A DNA stretch of 58,816 bases from an uncultured Bacteroidales bacterium (GTDB lineage: Bacteria > Bacteroidota > Bacteroidia > Bacteroidales > Muribaculaceae): contig CADAZN010000011.1 of the NCBI GenBank assembly GCA_902792435.1, positions 1-58,816 on the forward strand. Reading direction: 5' to 3'. A program made the position numbers and the translations under genes. How positions within the stretch are numbered: the stretch's first letter is position 1; every line of letters begins with the position of its first letter. The notes under the pieces were generated by a model. That model was given only the letters and a program-made list of their open reading frames with translations. It was not told where the DNA came from and did not search any database. This document shows, one piece after another, positions 7,353 to 16,368 of this stretch.

Positions 7353-9629
7353 TTAACTTCTTCTAATCGCCCTGCTCACACCTTTAACCTTACCAAGTCG
7401 CTTGCAGAGCCTAGTTACTGTGCTAACATTGTCGACAAAAATATCCAACTCACAGTTAAACACACCCGTCTTTGACGTGATGTTCAATCGCCTGATATAG
7501 ATTGCCAAACTAGTGGTAATGATATAAATAATGTCCTGAAGGATTCCCATTCGGTCTACCCCCTCCACCAGAATCGACGCGAAGAATTTCTCGCTACTCG
7601 TTTCCCACAGAGGCTCAACCAGTCGGTCGCCAAATCCACTCTTTAGCTTCATGGCAGTCGGGCAGTCGATCTTGTGCACAACAACATGATTGTCATTGTC
7701 GATATATCCTATCACATCGTCGCCCGGCAACGGGTGACAACAATTGGCAAGCTGATAGTTGCTCTTACCCTCTTCGGTTCGGAGCACATAAATAGCCTTT
7801 TTGTCGATTTTAGTATCCTTACCCTTGTCTTCCTGATCGGTAGCCTCCTTGCTGTTTTTATTTCCAAAAGAATTTCTCCAGAACTTGCGGAACAGACCTT
7901 GCGACTCGGGCTTAAGCGACTTGAGAACAATGGGATTAAGCTCAATCTTGCCATCTCCAATGCGGTAGAAAAGGTCTTCCTTGTTCTGCACATTCAGGTA
8001 ACTGATGATGCGTGCCATGTTCTCATTGTTGATTTCCACCGAGTTCTCTTCCATGAACTTCTTGAATCGTTCCTCACCTTTAGTGATTGCCTCCCTGCGT
8101 TTGTGACGGAACACCTGATTCAAGCTTCGCTTTGCTTTAGAGGTGATTACATAGTTCAGCCACTCGGGCTGAGGAGCTTGCGATGGCGAAGTAAGGACCT
8201 CGATTTGGTCGAAAGCCGAAAGCCTGTGGCTGCGTGGCACCAACTTGTGATTGACCTTGGCGGCAATGCAGTGCTGACCAATCTCGGAGTGCAATGCGAA
8301 GGCAAAATCCAGCACCGTGGCATTATTAGGCAGCTGAATCTCGTCGCCATCGGGAGTGAACACCAGTATCTCACGAGCATAGAGCGTGAGCTTCAGCATG
8401 TCGAGGAAGTCGAGAGCGTTAGGCTCCTGATTCTTGAGAATCTCCTCAATTGTGCGGTAAAGATTCATCAACACGTCGGTCTTGCTAGTATCGCCATTGT
8501 GGTCCTTGTAGAACCAATGAGCGGCATTACCGTGCTCGTCGGCCTTGTCCATCTCCTGGCTTCTGATTTGCACCTCCACCCACTCGCCCGCAGGGCCCAT
8601 AACCGTCATGTGCAGAGCGCGATATCCATTGGGCTTGCTATGGATGAGCCAGTCGCGAGTTCGCTTGGGATGGCAAGTGTATAGCTGAGATATCATGTCA
8701 TAAATCTTGTAGCAAATCGCCTTCTCGTCTTGTCCTTCGGGGCATTCAAACACAATTCGTGCGGCATAGATATCGTAGATTTCCTCAAACGGGATACACT
8801 TCTTCTCCATCTTCTTCCAGATAGAGTAGCACGACTTCACCCTAGCCTTGAACTCATATTTCAGCCCGAACTCATCAAGTTTCTTGCGAATAGGTTCCGA
8901 GAAATACTCGAAGCCCGAGTTTCGCTTCTCGGCAGTAGCGGCAATCGACTCCAAGATTCGCTTATAGTCTTGAGGATGCTCATATTTGAAGCTGAGGTCT
9001 TCAAGCTCAGTCTTTATGGCATACAAGCCCAACCTGTGAGCCAGCGGCGCATAAAGATACATTGTCTCGCCCGAAATCTTCTTTTGCTTGGCAGGGGGCA
9101 TCGACGAGAGCGTGCGCATGTTGTGCAAGCGGTCGGCCATCTTGATGAAGATAACCCTGGCGTCACTGTTGAAGGTCATGAGCAGCTTTCTGAAATTCTC
9201 GGCTTGGGCCGAGGCCTTCTCTCCCAATCGTCCGCCCGAAATTTTAGTGAGGCCGTCAACGATATTCGCTATCTTGTCACCCAGTCGCTCTTCGGTGTCG
9301 GAGTAGTCGTTTTGCACCATCTCGTCGCCAAAAATTGCCTTGATGTCGTCGAGAGTGTATTCAGTGTCCTCAACTACATCATGAAGCAAAGCCGCCGAGA
9401 TAGAAGTTGATCCAAACCCAATCTCCTGATTCACAATCGTTGCAACAGCAATAGGGTGAAGAATGTAAGGCTCGCCCGAGCGGCGGCGCACACCGGCATG
9501 AGCGTTGCGAGCAAAGCGGAACGCCTTCTCGATGCGCTCAACATGCTTGCGATGGCCGCTAGCCAGATAGCCCCTAATCAGCCTGTCATAGGCCTCATCA
9601 ATAAGTCTGTCGTCTACTTCCTGACTCAT
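7353..9629 (-). CDS. rsh: bifunctional (p)ppGpp synthetase/hydrolase, RelA/SpoT family
   Basis: The product has 758 residues in the canonical order: HD hydrolase domain (about 25-200, LLHDVVEDTEYT with the HDxxED signature intact), synthetase domain (about 250-370, GYRALHMTV), TGS domain (about 415-480, FTPDGDEIQLP), helical and zinc-finger-like region (NCCHPLPGDD) and a C-terminal ACT domain (about 680-755). Hydrolase and synthetase motifs both look intact, so it should make and degrade the alarmone. The linker around 590-625 is Lys/Asp-rich and may be an insertion. It is the first gene of a minus-strand group with pgpH and has a promoter at 9673-9702. Confidence 0.95.
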   Translation of the reverse strand: MSQEVDDRLIDEAYDRLIRGYLASGHRKHVERIEKAFRFARNAHAGVRRRSGEPYILHPIAVATIVNQEIGFGSTSISAALLHDVVEDTEYTLDDIKAIFGDEMVQNDYSDTEERLGDKIANIVDGLTKISGGRLGEKASAQAENFRKLLMTFNSDARVIFIKMADRLHNMRTLSSMPPAKQKKISGETMYLYAPLAHRLGLYAIKTELEDLSFKYEHPQDYKRILESIAATAEKRNSGFEYFSEPIRKKLDEFGLKYEFKARVKSCYSIWKKMEKKCIPFEEIYDIYAARIVFECPEGQDEKAICYKIYDMISQLYTCHPKRTRDWLIHSKPNGYRALHMTVMGPAGEWVEVQIRSQEMDKADEHGNAAHWFYKDHNGDTSKTDVLMNLYRTIEEILKNQEPNALDFLDMLKLTLYAREILVFTPDGDEIQLPNNATVLDFAFALHSEIGQHCIAAKVNHKLVPRSHRLSAFDQIEVLTSPSQAPQPEWLNYVITSKAKRSLNQVFRHKRREAITKGEERFKKFMEENSVEINNENMARIISYLNVQNKEDLFYRIGDGKIELNPIVLKSLKPESQGLFRKFWRNSFGNKNSKEATDQEDKGKDTKIDKKAIYVLRTEEGKSNYQLANCCHPLPGDDVIGYIDNDNHVVVHKIDCPTAMKLKSGFGDRLVEPLWETSSEKFFASILVEGVDRMGILQDIIYIITTSLAIYIRRLNITSKTGVFNCELDIFVDNVSTVTRLCKRLGKVKGVSRAIRRS

Positions 9630-9672
9630 ATTATTTACTACAATTTATAGCAAGATAATCATCTTAAATCTA

Positions 9673-9702
9673 CAAAATTAATAATATAAAGTCAATTACA
9701 AA
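9673..9702 (-). promoter_or_regulatory. probable promoter of the rsh gene
   Basis: The minus strand carries TTTG (9702-9699) and TAATTTTG (9680-9673) with an 18-base spacer, slightly short of the usual 19-21. The predicted leader before the ATG at 9629 is about 35 bases. The rest of 9703-9920 is AT-rich and I see no gene in it. Confidence 0.55.
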
Positions 9703-9920
9703 TATTTTTTTTTGCTTTTAACACAAAAAAACATGACTCACAAGCGCGACTCAATCAAGCCACACAAGGAAAATCTTCACAAAAAGCTGAAAAATCGCCC
9801 AAAACACACTTTGATTATTTGCACACTTAGCAAAACACAAACAACTGATGTTGTGGACTTTAGCATAAATTTGTGTTTTGATTTTATGTTGTCGGTATTT
9901 TTCCTAATTATATAATGTGA

Positions 9921-9928
9921 TAATTTTG
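9921..9928 (+). promoter_or_regulatory. -7 element for the large exported protein gene
   Basis: TAATTTTG at 9921-9928 fits the -7 consensus. The -33 position holds only a T-run, so the match is partial. The predicted start near 9935 gives a leader of about 47 bases before the ATG at 9982. A second TAnnTTTG match lies at 9866-9873. Confidence 0.5.
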
Positions 9929-9981
9929 CAGTGTTGAACCAGAACAATATTCATTAACCAAATAAACACACATCAAAAAAA

Positions 9982-12900
9982 ATGAAGAAACACTTATTTC
10001 AACTTCTTGTGGCTGTGGTAATGCTCGGTTGGAGCAGTGCCCAAGCACAGGATGTGGTGGAGGTGACTTCGGCCTCACCACAAGTAATTCAGAACTTTGA
10101 CGGCATGTGGGATGCCGCAACCGGTGAAGCTCTGCTCGACATGCCACAAGGCTGGCGTGTTGACCGCAACATGACCGGAGCACGCATGGTTGGTGCTTAT
10201 TCCAGCGCAACCACCAGCGTGATGTACACCGGCGGTACCAGCTTGGCAAGCAACGCCAAGAACGGTACCTGGAATTTCCTCTCGAGCAGTGTTACAGGCG
10301 ACTGCTCGGTGGGTGGTCTCTCGACAACCGTTGATGGCGGCACCCGCTGCATCAACGTGATGACCTGCGTGAAGAACTCAGGCGACGAGGACATCACCAA
10401 ACTCTCGTTAAACTATGACATCGAAAAGTATCGCGACGGTGACAACCCTGCAGGCTTTGCCGTGCAGCTCTACACCTCGACCGACGGCACCAATTGGACC
10501 AGCGCAGGTGAAGATTTCTACACCTATTTCGCACCCGATGCTGCTACCCAAGGTGCAGCAGTCGTGCCCATCAGCACCACATCTATCAGTGGCAAACAAC
10601 TCAAGGTTGACATCGCTGTTGGCCAGCAACTCTATCTGGCTTGGAACATAAGCGTGGCAAGTGGCTCTAGCCCCAACAAGGCAATGGGTCTCTCTATAGA
10701 TAATGTGGTTATCGACGCTACCTTTGCCTCACAGGACCTAAGCGCTTATATATATGTAGAAGATGTTACCAAATGGAGCAACCTCTACATGAACGGCTCA
10801 CTTCCCGAGAGCAGCGCAGTTGTCAATGGCGTTAATTATAAGGTGTGGGCCATCGACATGGATGGTGCTGAGCACACTCTCGCTTTCAGTGACGGTGGCA
10901 ACAACAACCAGGCCACAAGCGTCACTGCCAACCGCGACTACTACCTGTGCCTCACTTCAACCGAGGTTACTGAGATTACCGATCCCGAGAACTACACCGG
11001 TTGGGTAGACCCAAGCCGTCCACCATTTGTGGCATCGGGCATCTACCTGCGTGGCGAGGTTAACAGCTGGGGCGCAGTGACCGAATGGGAGTTCAGCGAC
11101 GAGGGCGAAGGCACCTATGTGCTCTATGACAAGACCTTGAGCGGCGCCTTCAAGGTTGCTGACGCCAATTGGAGCAGTGCTTGCAACTACGGCAGCAACG
11201 GCACTTCGGTGATGATCGACACCCCTTATTCCCTCGTGCTAGGAACCAACGACAACATCTCGTGTGGTGGCAACACCTATGTGTGCAAAAAGATAATTCT
11301 CACCATTGCCAATGGTAACGCGACTCTGCTGCTTCAGAGCGATGACGACGAGACCGGCCTTACCGAAGTGTATGTGATGGGTGACAACAACGGTTGGAAC
11401 TACATGGACACCAGCGGCAAGCTCCAGCTTACCGAGAACAACATCTTTACTGGACAAGTGACCATGAACGCTGGCGATGACGGATACTGCCATTGGCGCA
11501 TCTATCAACGCCTGGGCATGGTGGGCGTGTGGGGCGCTGAGACCGATCTCACCGGCGACAACACCAGCGGAACTCTCGTTAAAGGCAGCACCGGAACAGT
11601 TTCGACTACTGCTGGCACCTATGATGTAACCTTCAACCTCTCGACTGGCGAGTATAGCCTCGTGAAGAGTGCTTCTACTCCCACCACCATGACCCTGCAA
11701 CCTGCCAACGTGGTGCTCGTTCCCGAGCTGCCCGAGCAGGTTAAGGTGCTCTCGCTCAACAACAGCCTTATCTACTACAACGACCAGGATGCAGTGTTCA
11801 ATGACATCGCAACTGCTATGGGCAAGAACGCACACTGGACCAAGCACACCCTGCTCGGCAAGTCGCTCCAAACACATTGGGAAGAGGGCGATGGCGTTGC
11901 CGAGGATGGCAACCCTGGAGCAAAAATGCTTGTTCGCAGCGAGGCATGGAGCCACATCATCCTGCAAGAGCAGAGTTCGCTCCCACGCACCAACATCGAG
12001 GCCTTCCGCGCCAACGTGAAGCGCTGGGTTGACTACATTCGCGAGTACTGCCCCAATCCCAATGCCGTTATCATCGTGCCCGTAAACTGGGCCTACAGTG
12101 GCGACTGGAGCAACTACACCGCCTTCAATAACACCTTCGTGAAAAACTACCAAGACGTGGCTCTCGACCTGGGCGTAACATTGTGCCCCGTTGGTGTGGC
12201 TTATCAAGCAGTTTATGACGCTGAAGGTGCGACAGGCACCAACACCTGGTTCCTTGACGACCGTCACCCAACTCTCAAGGCCACCTATATGGCAGCCGCA
12301 ATGGAGTATGGCCTGATATTTGGAGAGGACCCCGCGTCAATCACCTATGCACCTAGCGACTTGAGCGCCAGTGACGCTGCTAACATGCGCACCTACGCAA
12401 GCAACGCCCTCAATGGTTTCACCAACTATGTGGACCACACTGCAGGACAGGTACATTACAAAGTTACCGTTCGTGACCAATTTGGCATGGAGATTGAACC
12501 AGCCGACCCAGTGGTTATGACACTGAGTGACGGCGGCACACTCGATAATAGCGTGTTCACCAGCAATGGCACCAACGGCACATTCAACGTGAATGCCGCA
12601 ACAGGCAACTTCAGTGCCGACGCAACAGTGAAGGTGGCTACCGCCGAGACCGAGGTTGTGGTATTCCCCGCCATCGAGCTCAACGAGCAGACACTGAGCG
12701 CCAGCCAGGACTTCAATGCTATTGGCGATGAAGCTACCGCTACCCTACCTGATGCATGGCGCATCGACCGCCAGATTACCGCTCCACGCACCGTGGGACG
12801 CTTTGACCAGGCCGACACCCAGACAATGTACAGCGGCGGCGTTAACCTCGCTAGCAATGCCAAAAATGGAACATGGAACTTTGGTGCCGACGACACCAGC

Positions 12901-13845
12901 GACCGTGCTCTTGGCGGCATCTCGACTGGCGTTGCCGATGCAACACGCTGTGTTAACCTCTACACTCACCTGCTCAACACCGGAAAGAAGAATATAGAGA
13001 ATGTGAACGTGAGCTACAACGTAGAGAAATACCGCAAGGGCTCTAATGCTGCAGGCTTTGCAGTTCAGCTCTACTACTCGATTGACGGACGCAACTGGAC
13101 CAGCGCAGGCGACAAGTTCCGCACCTATTTCGCCCCCGACAGCGAGACAGCAGGCTATGCCAGCGTGCCTGGCGAGACAGTTGCAGTGAGCGACGTGCTC
13201 GACGTGCCCATCTCTCGTGGTTGCGATCTCTATCTGGCTTGGAACATCACCGTAGCTAGTGGCACAGCTGCCAATGCTGCTATGGCAATTGGTATTGACG
13301 ACTTCAGCGTTAGCGGCGAGCTTCCCACTATTCCAGCTTCCAAGTACTACATCTACGTTGACGACCAAACAGGTTGGGATGCACTCGGACTCTATGCTTG
13401 GGGCGACAGCGAACTCTTTGGCGCTTGGCCAGGCGAGGCTAGTGTGGGCGAAGTGAGCTTAGATAAGTCAACAATTTACAAAGTGTTCCTGCTCAACACC
13501 GAGGGTGGCAACTACAACCTCATCTTCAACAACTGGAACAACGGCAAGCAGTTGCCCGACTACAACATCACCGCCGATCGCGACTACTACTTCCAGATTG
13601 ACGAGAATGGTGTGAGAGAAGTTGAAGTATCTACTGTAGTTGAGAACGTGGCCGACAGCAAAACAGCAATCACAGTGAGCGGCGACATCGCCCGCTTCCC
13701 TGGAATGATTGAGGTTTACAACATCAATGGCCAAAAGCTCACTACTGGAAAGAACACCTTGAGCCTTGCCAATCTCACTAAGGGCATCTATATCTTGCGC
13801 GCCAGCGACGGCAAGCAAGTAACCACTCTCAAAGTGGCAAAATAA
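9982..13845 (+). CDS. large exported multidomain protein: duplicated domain, starch-binding-like modules, DUF4886 SGNH domain, T9SS-like C-terminus
   Basis: The product has 1287 residues with a signal peptide at 1-22 (SSAQAQ). Domain A (about 33-247) and domain B (about 900-1112) are clear copies of one another, sharing SLASNAKNGTWNF/NLASNAKNGTWNF, EKYR-G-N-AGFAVQLY and YLAWNI. CBM26-like stretches follow each copy (about 253-325 and 1118-1205, YIYVDDQTGW), and SusE/SusF-like starch-binding modules lie around 345-560 (VYVMGDNNGWN). A DUF4886 SGNH-type domain spans about 586-790; its DxxH is present (DDRH) but block I reads LNNSL rather than GNS. An Ig-like domain is at about 805-895. The end (1220-1287, YNINGQKL, KGIYILRASDGK) resembles type IX secretion sorting domains. 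Probably a surface glycan-binding esterase-like protein. Confidence 0.8.
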   Translation: MKKHLFQLLVAVVMLGWSSAQAQDVVEVTSASPQVIQNFDGMWDAATGEALLDMPQGWRVDRNMTGARMVGAYSSATTSVMYTGGTSLASNAKNGTWNFLSSSVTGDCSVGGLSTTVDGGTRCINVMTCVKNSGDEDITKLSLNYDIEKYRDGDNPAGFAVQLYTSTDGTNWTSAGEDFYTYFAPDAATQGAAVVPISTTSISGKQLKVDIAVGQQLYLAWNISVASGSSPNKAMGLSIDNVVIDATFASQDLSAYIYVEDVTKWSNLYMNGSLPESSAVVNGVNYKVWAIDMDGAEHTLAFSDGGNNNQATSVTANRDYYLCLTSTEVTEITDPENYTGWVDPSRPPFVASGIYLRGEVNSWGAVTEWEFSDEGEGTYVLYDKTLSGAFKVADANWSSACNYGSNGTSVMIDTPYSLVLGTNDNISCGGNTYVCKKIILTIANGNATLLLQSDDDETGLTEVYVMGDNNGWNYMDTSGKLQLTENNIFTGQVTMNAGDDGYCHWRIYQRLGMVGVWGAETDLTGDNTSGTLVKGSTGTVSTTAGTYDVTFNLSTGEYSLVKSASTPTTMTLQPANVVLVPELPEQVKVLSLNNSLIYYNDQDAVFNDIATAMGKNAHWTKHTLLGKSLQTHWEEGDGVAEDGNPGAKMLVRSEAWSHIILQEQSSLPRTNIEAFRANVKRWVDYIREYCPNPNAVIIVPVNWAYSGDWSNYTAFNNTFVKNYQDVALDLGVTLCPVGVAYQAVYDAEGATGTNTWFLDDRHPTLKATYMAAAMEYGLIFGEDPASITYAPSDLSASDAANMRTYASNALNGFTNYVDHTAGQVHYKVTVRDQFGMEIEPADPVVMTLSDGGTLDNSVFTSNGTNGTFNVNAATGNFSADATVKVATAETEVVVFPAIELNEQTLSASQDFNAIGDEATATLPDAWRIDRQITAPRTVGRFDQADTQTMYSGGVNLASNAKNGTWNFGADDTSDRALGGISTGVADATRCVNLYTHLLNTGKKNIENVNVSYNVEKYRKGSNAAGFAVQLYYSIDGRNWTSAGDKFRTYFAPDSETAGYASVPGETVAVSDVLDVPISRGCDLYLAWNITVASGTAANAAMAIGIDDFSVSGELPTIPASKYYIYVDDQTGWDALGLYAWGDSELFGAWPGEASVGEVSLDKSTIYKVFLLNTEGGNYNLIFNNWNNGKQLPDYNITADRDYYFQIDENGVREVEVSTVVENVADSKTAITVSGDIARFPGMIEVYNINGQKLTTGKNTLSLANLTKGIYILRASDGKQVTTLKVAK

Positions 13846-13873
13846 AACCAAATTATCACCATAGAAACACACA

Positions 13874-13921
13874 TTAAACAGAATCCCGCGCGGCTTTGGT
13901 TAGTCGCGCGGGATTATTTTG
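13874..13921 (+). terminator. terminator, first copy of a 48-base direct repeat
   Basis: An 11-base-pair GC-rich stem (13882-13892 with 13905-13915) is followed by ATTTT, ending the gene at 13845. The 48 bases 13874-13921 recur without a mismatch at 18766-18813, on the far side of the four-gene cassette. Confidence 0.9.
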
Positions 13922-14077
13922 AACACATACCACAAATAAACAATGAACAACCAAATATATAAGATTCATTTTGCATATTTGAATGTCAGGAAATAAAAAC
14001 ACTTAATAAATATTATCATTGAAACATGTAAAACTATATTTTTTTCAGTAGCAATACCACATTATCGAAAATTTAAG

Positions 14078-14085
14078 TATCTTTG
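14078..14085 (+). promoter_or_regulatory. -7 element of the FkbH cassette, with a long leader
   Basis: TATCTTTG at 14078-14085 is the only good -7 match in the 13922-14284 gap; no TTTG sits at the -33 position. If used, the leader would be about 190 bases, much longer than others in the window. The gap is strongly AT-rich and I see no other gene in it. A long leader before a surface-polysaccharide cassette could host regulation, but I found no strong stem-loop. Confidence 0.45.
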
Positions 14086-14284
14086 CAACATCTTTCATCT
14101 TTAGCTTAAATGAAAGTAAAGCGGGAAGTTATGATTCATATTTAAAAAGTGTCTACTTTGACTCTTTATCTTTTGATTAACAAATATTGTTTTTCCAACA
14201 AATAACAGACAAAATATTCAATTAATTAAGTATATCAAGTCTTGTTGTTGCAGGAAATACAAGGCTTAAAGTTTTGAATAAATA

Positions 14285-16024
14285 ATGCTTCAATTCAAAG
14301 AATTAAAGAAACTACTGAAGAGTGACTTGTCAGCCTTTCCATCAATTAAAGTATCGTTAATTGGCGATACAGCCACTCAATTTCTCGGCACCGCCATCAA
14401 AGGAGCAGGTGTAGAGCGCGGCTATAATATCAACCTATTTGAGGCTGAATATAACCAAGTAGAGCGTCAGTTCTTAGACTCAACAAGCGAACTTTACGAG
14501 TTTGATGCAGATATGATTATCGTGTTCCAATCAACTCACAAGTTGGGGGAGCTTCATAGTCAGCTACCTGTTGAGCAGCAAATGAAGCTAGCTGATGAAA
14601 GGCTAGAGTTTATAACTTCTATCTGTGAGATTCCAGCTTTAGCTAATAAGAAGATCATATATTTCAATTATCCCGAGATTGATGACACAGTCTTTGGCAG
14701 TTACGCCAACAAAGTCACATCTTCGTTAAGTTATCAAGTTCGAAAGCTCAATTATGAGTTGATGAATCTAGCTCAACAATATTCTAACCTTTTCATTTGT
14801 GACATAGCTGGACTTCAAAACAAACTTGGCCGAGATTTCATGTTTGCCTCAAATATATATGTCAGCACTGAGATGGTGTTAAGCATTGACGCACTGCCTT
14901 ATGTAGCCTCCAGAGTGATGGATATCGTTTGCGCCATCAAAGGACAGTTCAAAAAGTGCTTGATTCTTGACCTTGACAACACCGTGTGGGGTGGTGTGAT
15001 TGGCGATGATGGTATTGAAGGCATTCAACTTGGGCATGGTTTAGGAATAGGTAAAGCTTTTACTGAGTTCCAAATGTGGATAAAGAAGCTAAGACAACGT
15101 GGTATTATCATTTGTGTTGCCTCAAAAAACAACGAAGAAACAGCCAAAGAGCCTTTTGAGAAACATCCAGATATGATACTTAAGCTTGATGATATCGCTG
15201 TATTCCAAGCCAATTGGGAGACAAAGGTCGACAATATCAGGACAATTCAAAGTATCTTAAATATAGGATTTGACTCAATGGTATTCCTTGACGACAACCC
15301 ATTTGAGCGTAATATAGTAAGAGAGCACATAAAGGGCATTACTGTGCCAGAACTGCCAGAAGATCCTGGAGATTATCTAGAATACCTCTATTCACTAAAT
15401 CTTTTTGAAACTGCCAGCTACAGCTCTGCTGACAAGGACCGAACTAAGCAGTATCAGGTAGAAGCTAAACGTGTATCGCTATCTAAGACATTTACCAATG
15501 AAGCCGATTTTCTTAAGTCTTTGAATATGGTATCCACAGTTAGTGGCTTTACTAAGTTTAACACTCCACGCATAGCTCAACTCTCTCAACGTAGCAATCA
15601 ATTTAATCTTCGCACAATTCGTTATACCGAGGCCGATATCACAGCTTTAGCTGACAATCCCGATGTCATCGACTTAAGTTTTACTCTGGAAGACAAATTT
15701 GGCGATAATGGCTTGATTGCTGTAATCATTATGAAGAGACTGGATGCTGACACTTTGTTTATTGACACGTGGTTTATGAGCTGCCGTGTTTTGAAACGTG
15801 GCATGGAGAATTTCACTCTCAACATCATGACTGAGAGAGCTAAAGCCGCGGGGTATAAGAGAATTATTGGCGAATATCTGCCTACTGCTAAGAACAAAAT
15901 GGTAGAGAACCACTACTCTGATTTGGGCTTCAACAAAATAGAAGGCACTGAAACTGCTCAATATGAATTGAATGTTGAAAGCTACCAACCACGCGAGTGT
16001 TATATTGAAACAAAAAACACATAA
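14285..16024 (+). CDS. FkbH-like HAD-IIIC family protein (acyl-ACP loading enzyme)
   Basis: The product has 579 residues. An N-terminal SGNH-like region (about 20-215, SLIGDTATQF) is followed by a HAD domain (about 222-380) with LILDLDNTVWGG (Asp229, Asp231), ASKNNEE and VFLDDNPFE, and a GNAT-like C-terminal part (about 390-565). This is the FkbH architecture. Characterised FkbH proteins take 1,3-bisphosphoglycerate, remove phosphate and attach a glyceryl group to the thiol of an acyl carrier protein. A carrier protein gene follows directly, in keeping with that role. It is the first gene of a four-gene AT-rich cassette with an MBOAT and an SGNH protein. The substrate is inferred from the family; lactyl or another small acyl is possible. 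Confidence 0.88.
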   Translation: MLQFKELKKLLKSDLSAFPSIKVSLIGDTATQFLGTAIKGAGVERGYNINLFEAEYNQVERQFLDSTSELYEFDADMIIVFQSTHKLGELHSQLPVEQQMKLADERLEFITSICEIPALANKKIIYFNYPEIDDTVFGSYANKVTSSLSYQVRKLNYELMNLAQQYSNLFICDIAGLQNKLGRDFMFASNIYVSTEMVLSIDALPYVASRVMDIVCAIKGQFKKCLILDLDNTVWGGVIGDDGIEGIQLGHGLGIGKAFTEFQMWIKKLRQRGIIICVASKNNEETAKEPFEKHPDMILKLDDIAVFQANWETKVDNIRTIQSILNIGFDSMVFLDDNPFERNIVREHIKGITVPELPEDPGDYLEYLYSLNLFETASYSSADKDRTKQYQVEAKRVSLSKTFTNEADFLKSLNMVSTVSGFTKFNTPRIAQLSQRSNQFNLRTIRYTEADITALADNPDVIDLSFTLEDKFGDNGLIAVIIMKRLDADTLFIDTWFMSCRVLKRGMENFTLNIMTERAKAAGYKRIIGEYLPTAKNKMVENHYSDLGFNKIEGTETAQYELNVESYQPRECYIETKNT

Positions 16025-16118
16025 AAAACCAAGCTTTTGATAATTAGGGAAATACGCCATTTCTAATATTTAGAGATTGGCTTTATAATAACTAAATAAT
16101 ATTATATTGTAAAGTTAT

Positions 16119-16361
16119 ATGGAAAGACAAGAGATTCTTGAGCAACTGAATGAAATATTCATTGACGTGCTTGATCTAGACGAGTGTAATCTAACAGATG
16201 AAACAAGCGCCAATGACATTGAAGAATGGGACTCACTAAGCCACATCCAAATTATTGTAGCTATTGAGAAGAAGTTTAAGATTAAGTTCACTTCTCTTGA
16301 AATAATGAAATGGAACAATGTGGGGGAAATGGTGAATTCCTTAGAAGAAAAACTTAAATAA
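16119..16361 (+). CDS. acyl carrier protein of the FkbH cassette
   Basis: The product has 80 residues in a four-helix carrier fold; the phosphopantetheine site is Ser39 in EEWDSLSHI. The usual DSL motif is present, followed by VAIEKKFKIKFT. The sequence belongs with the specialised carriers of polysaccharide and secondary-metabolite loci rather than the fatty-acid AcpP (it lacks the GADSLD form). Neither a phosphopantetheinyl transferase nor an adenylation enzyme is encoded in the cassette, so modification must come from elsewhere in the genome and acyl loading probably from the FkbH protein. It stops 8 bases before the MBOAT start. Confidence 0.9.
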   Translation: MERQEILEQLNEIFIDVLDLDECNLTDETSANDIEEWDSLSHIQIIVAIEKKFKIKFTSLEIMKWNNVGEMVNSLEEKLK

Positions 16362-16368
16362 ATAATCA

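Noticed and set aside
11239-12267. 342-codon minus-strand frame opposite the large exported protein
   Set aside because: A shadow of the strong codon bias of the plus-strand gene, which has signal peptide, recognisable domains and a terminator.
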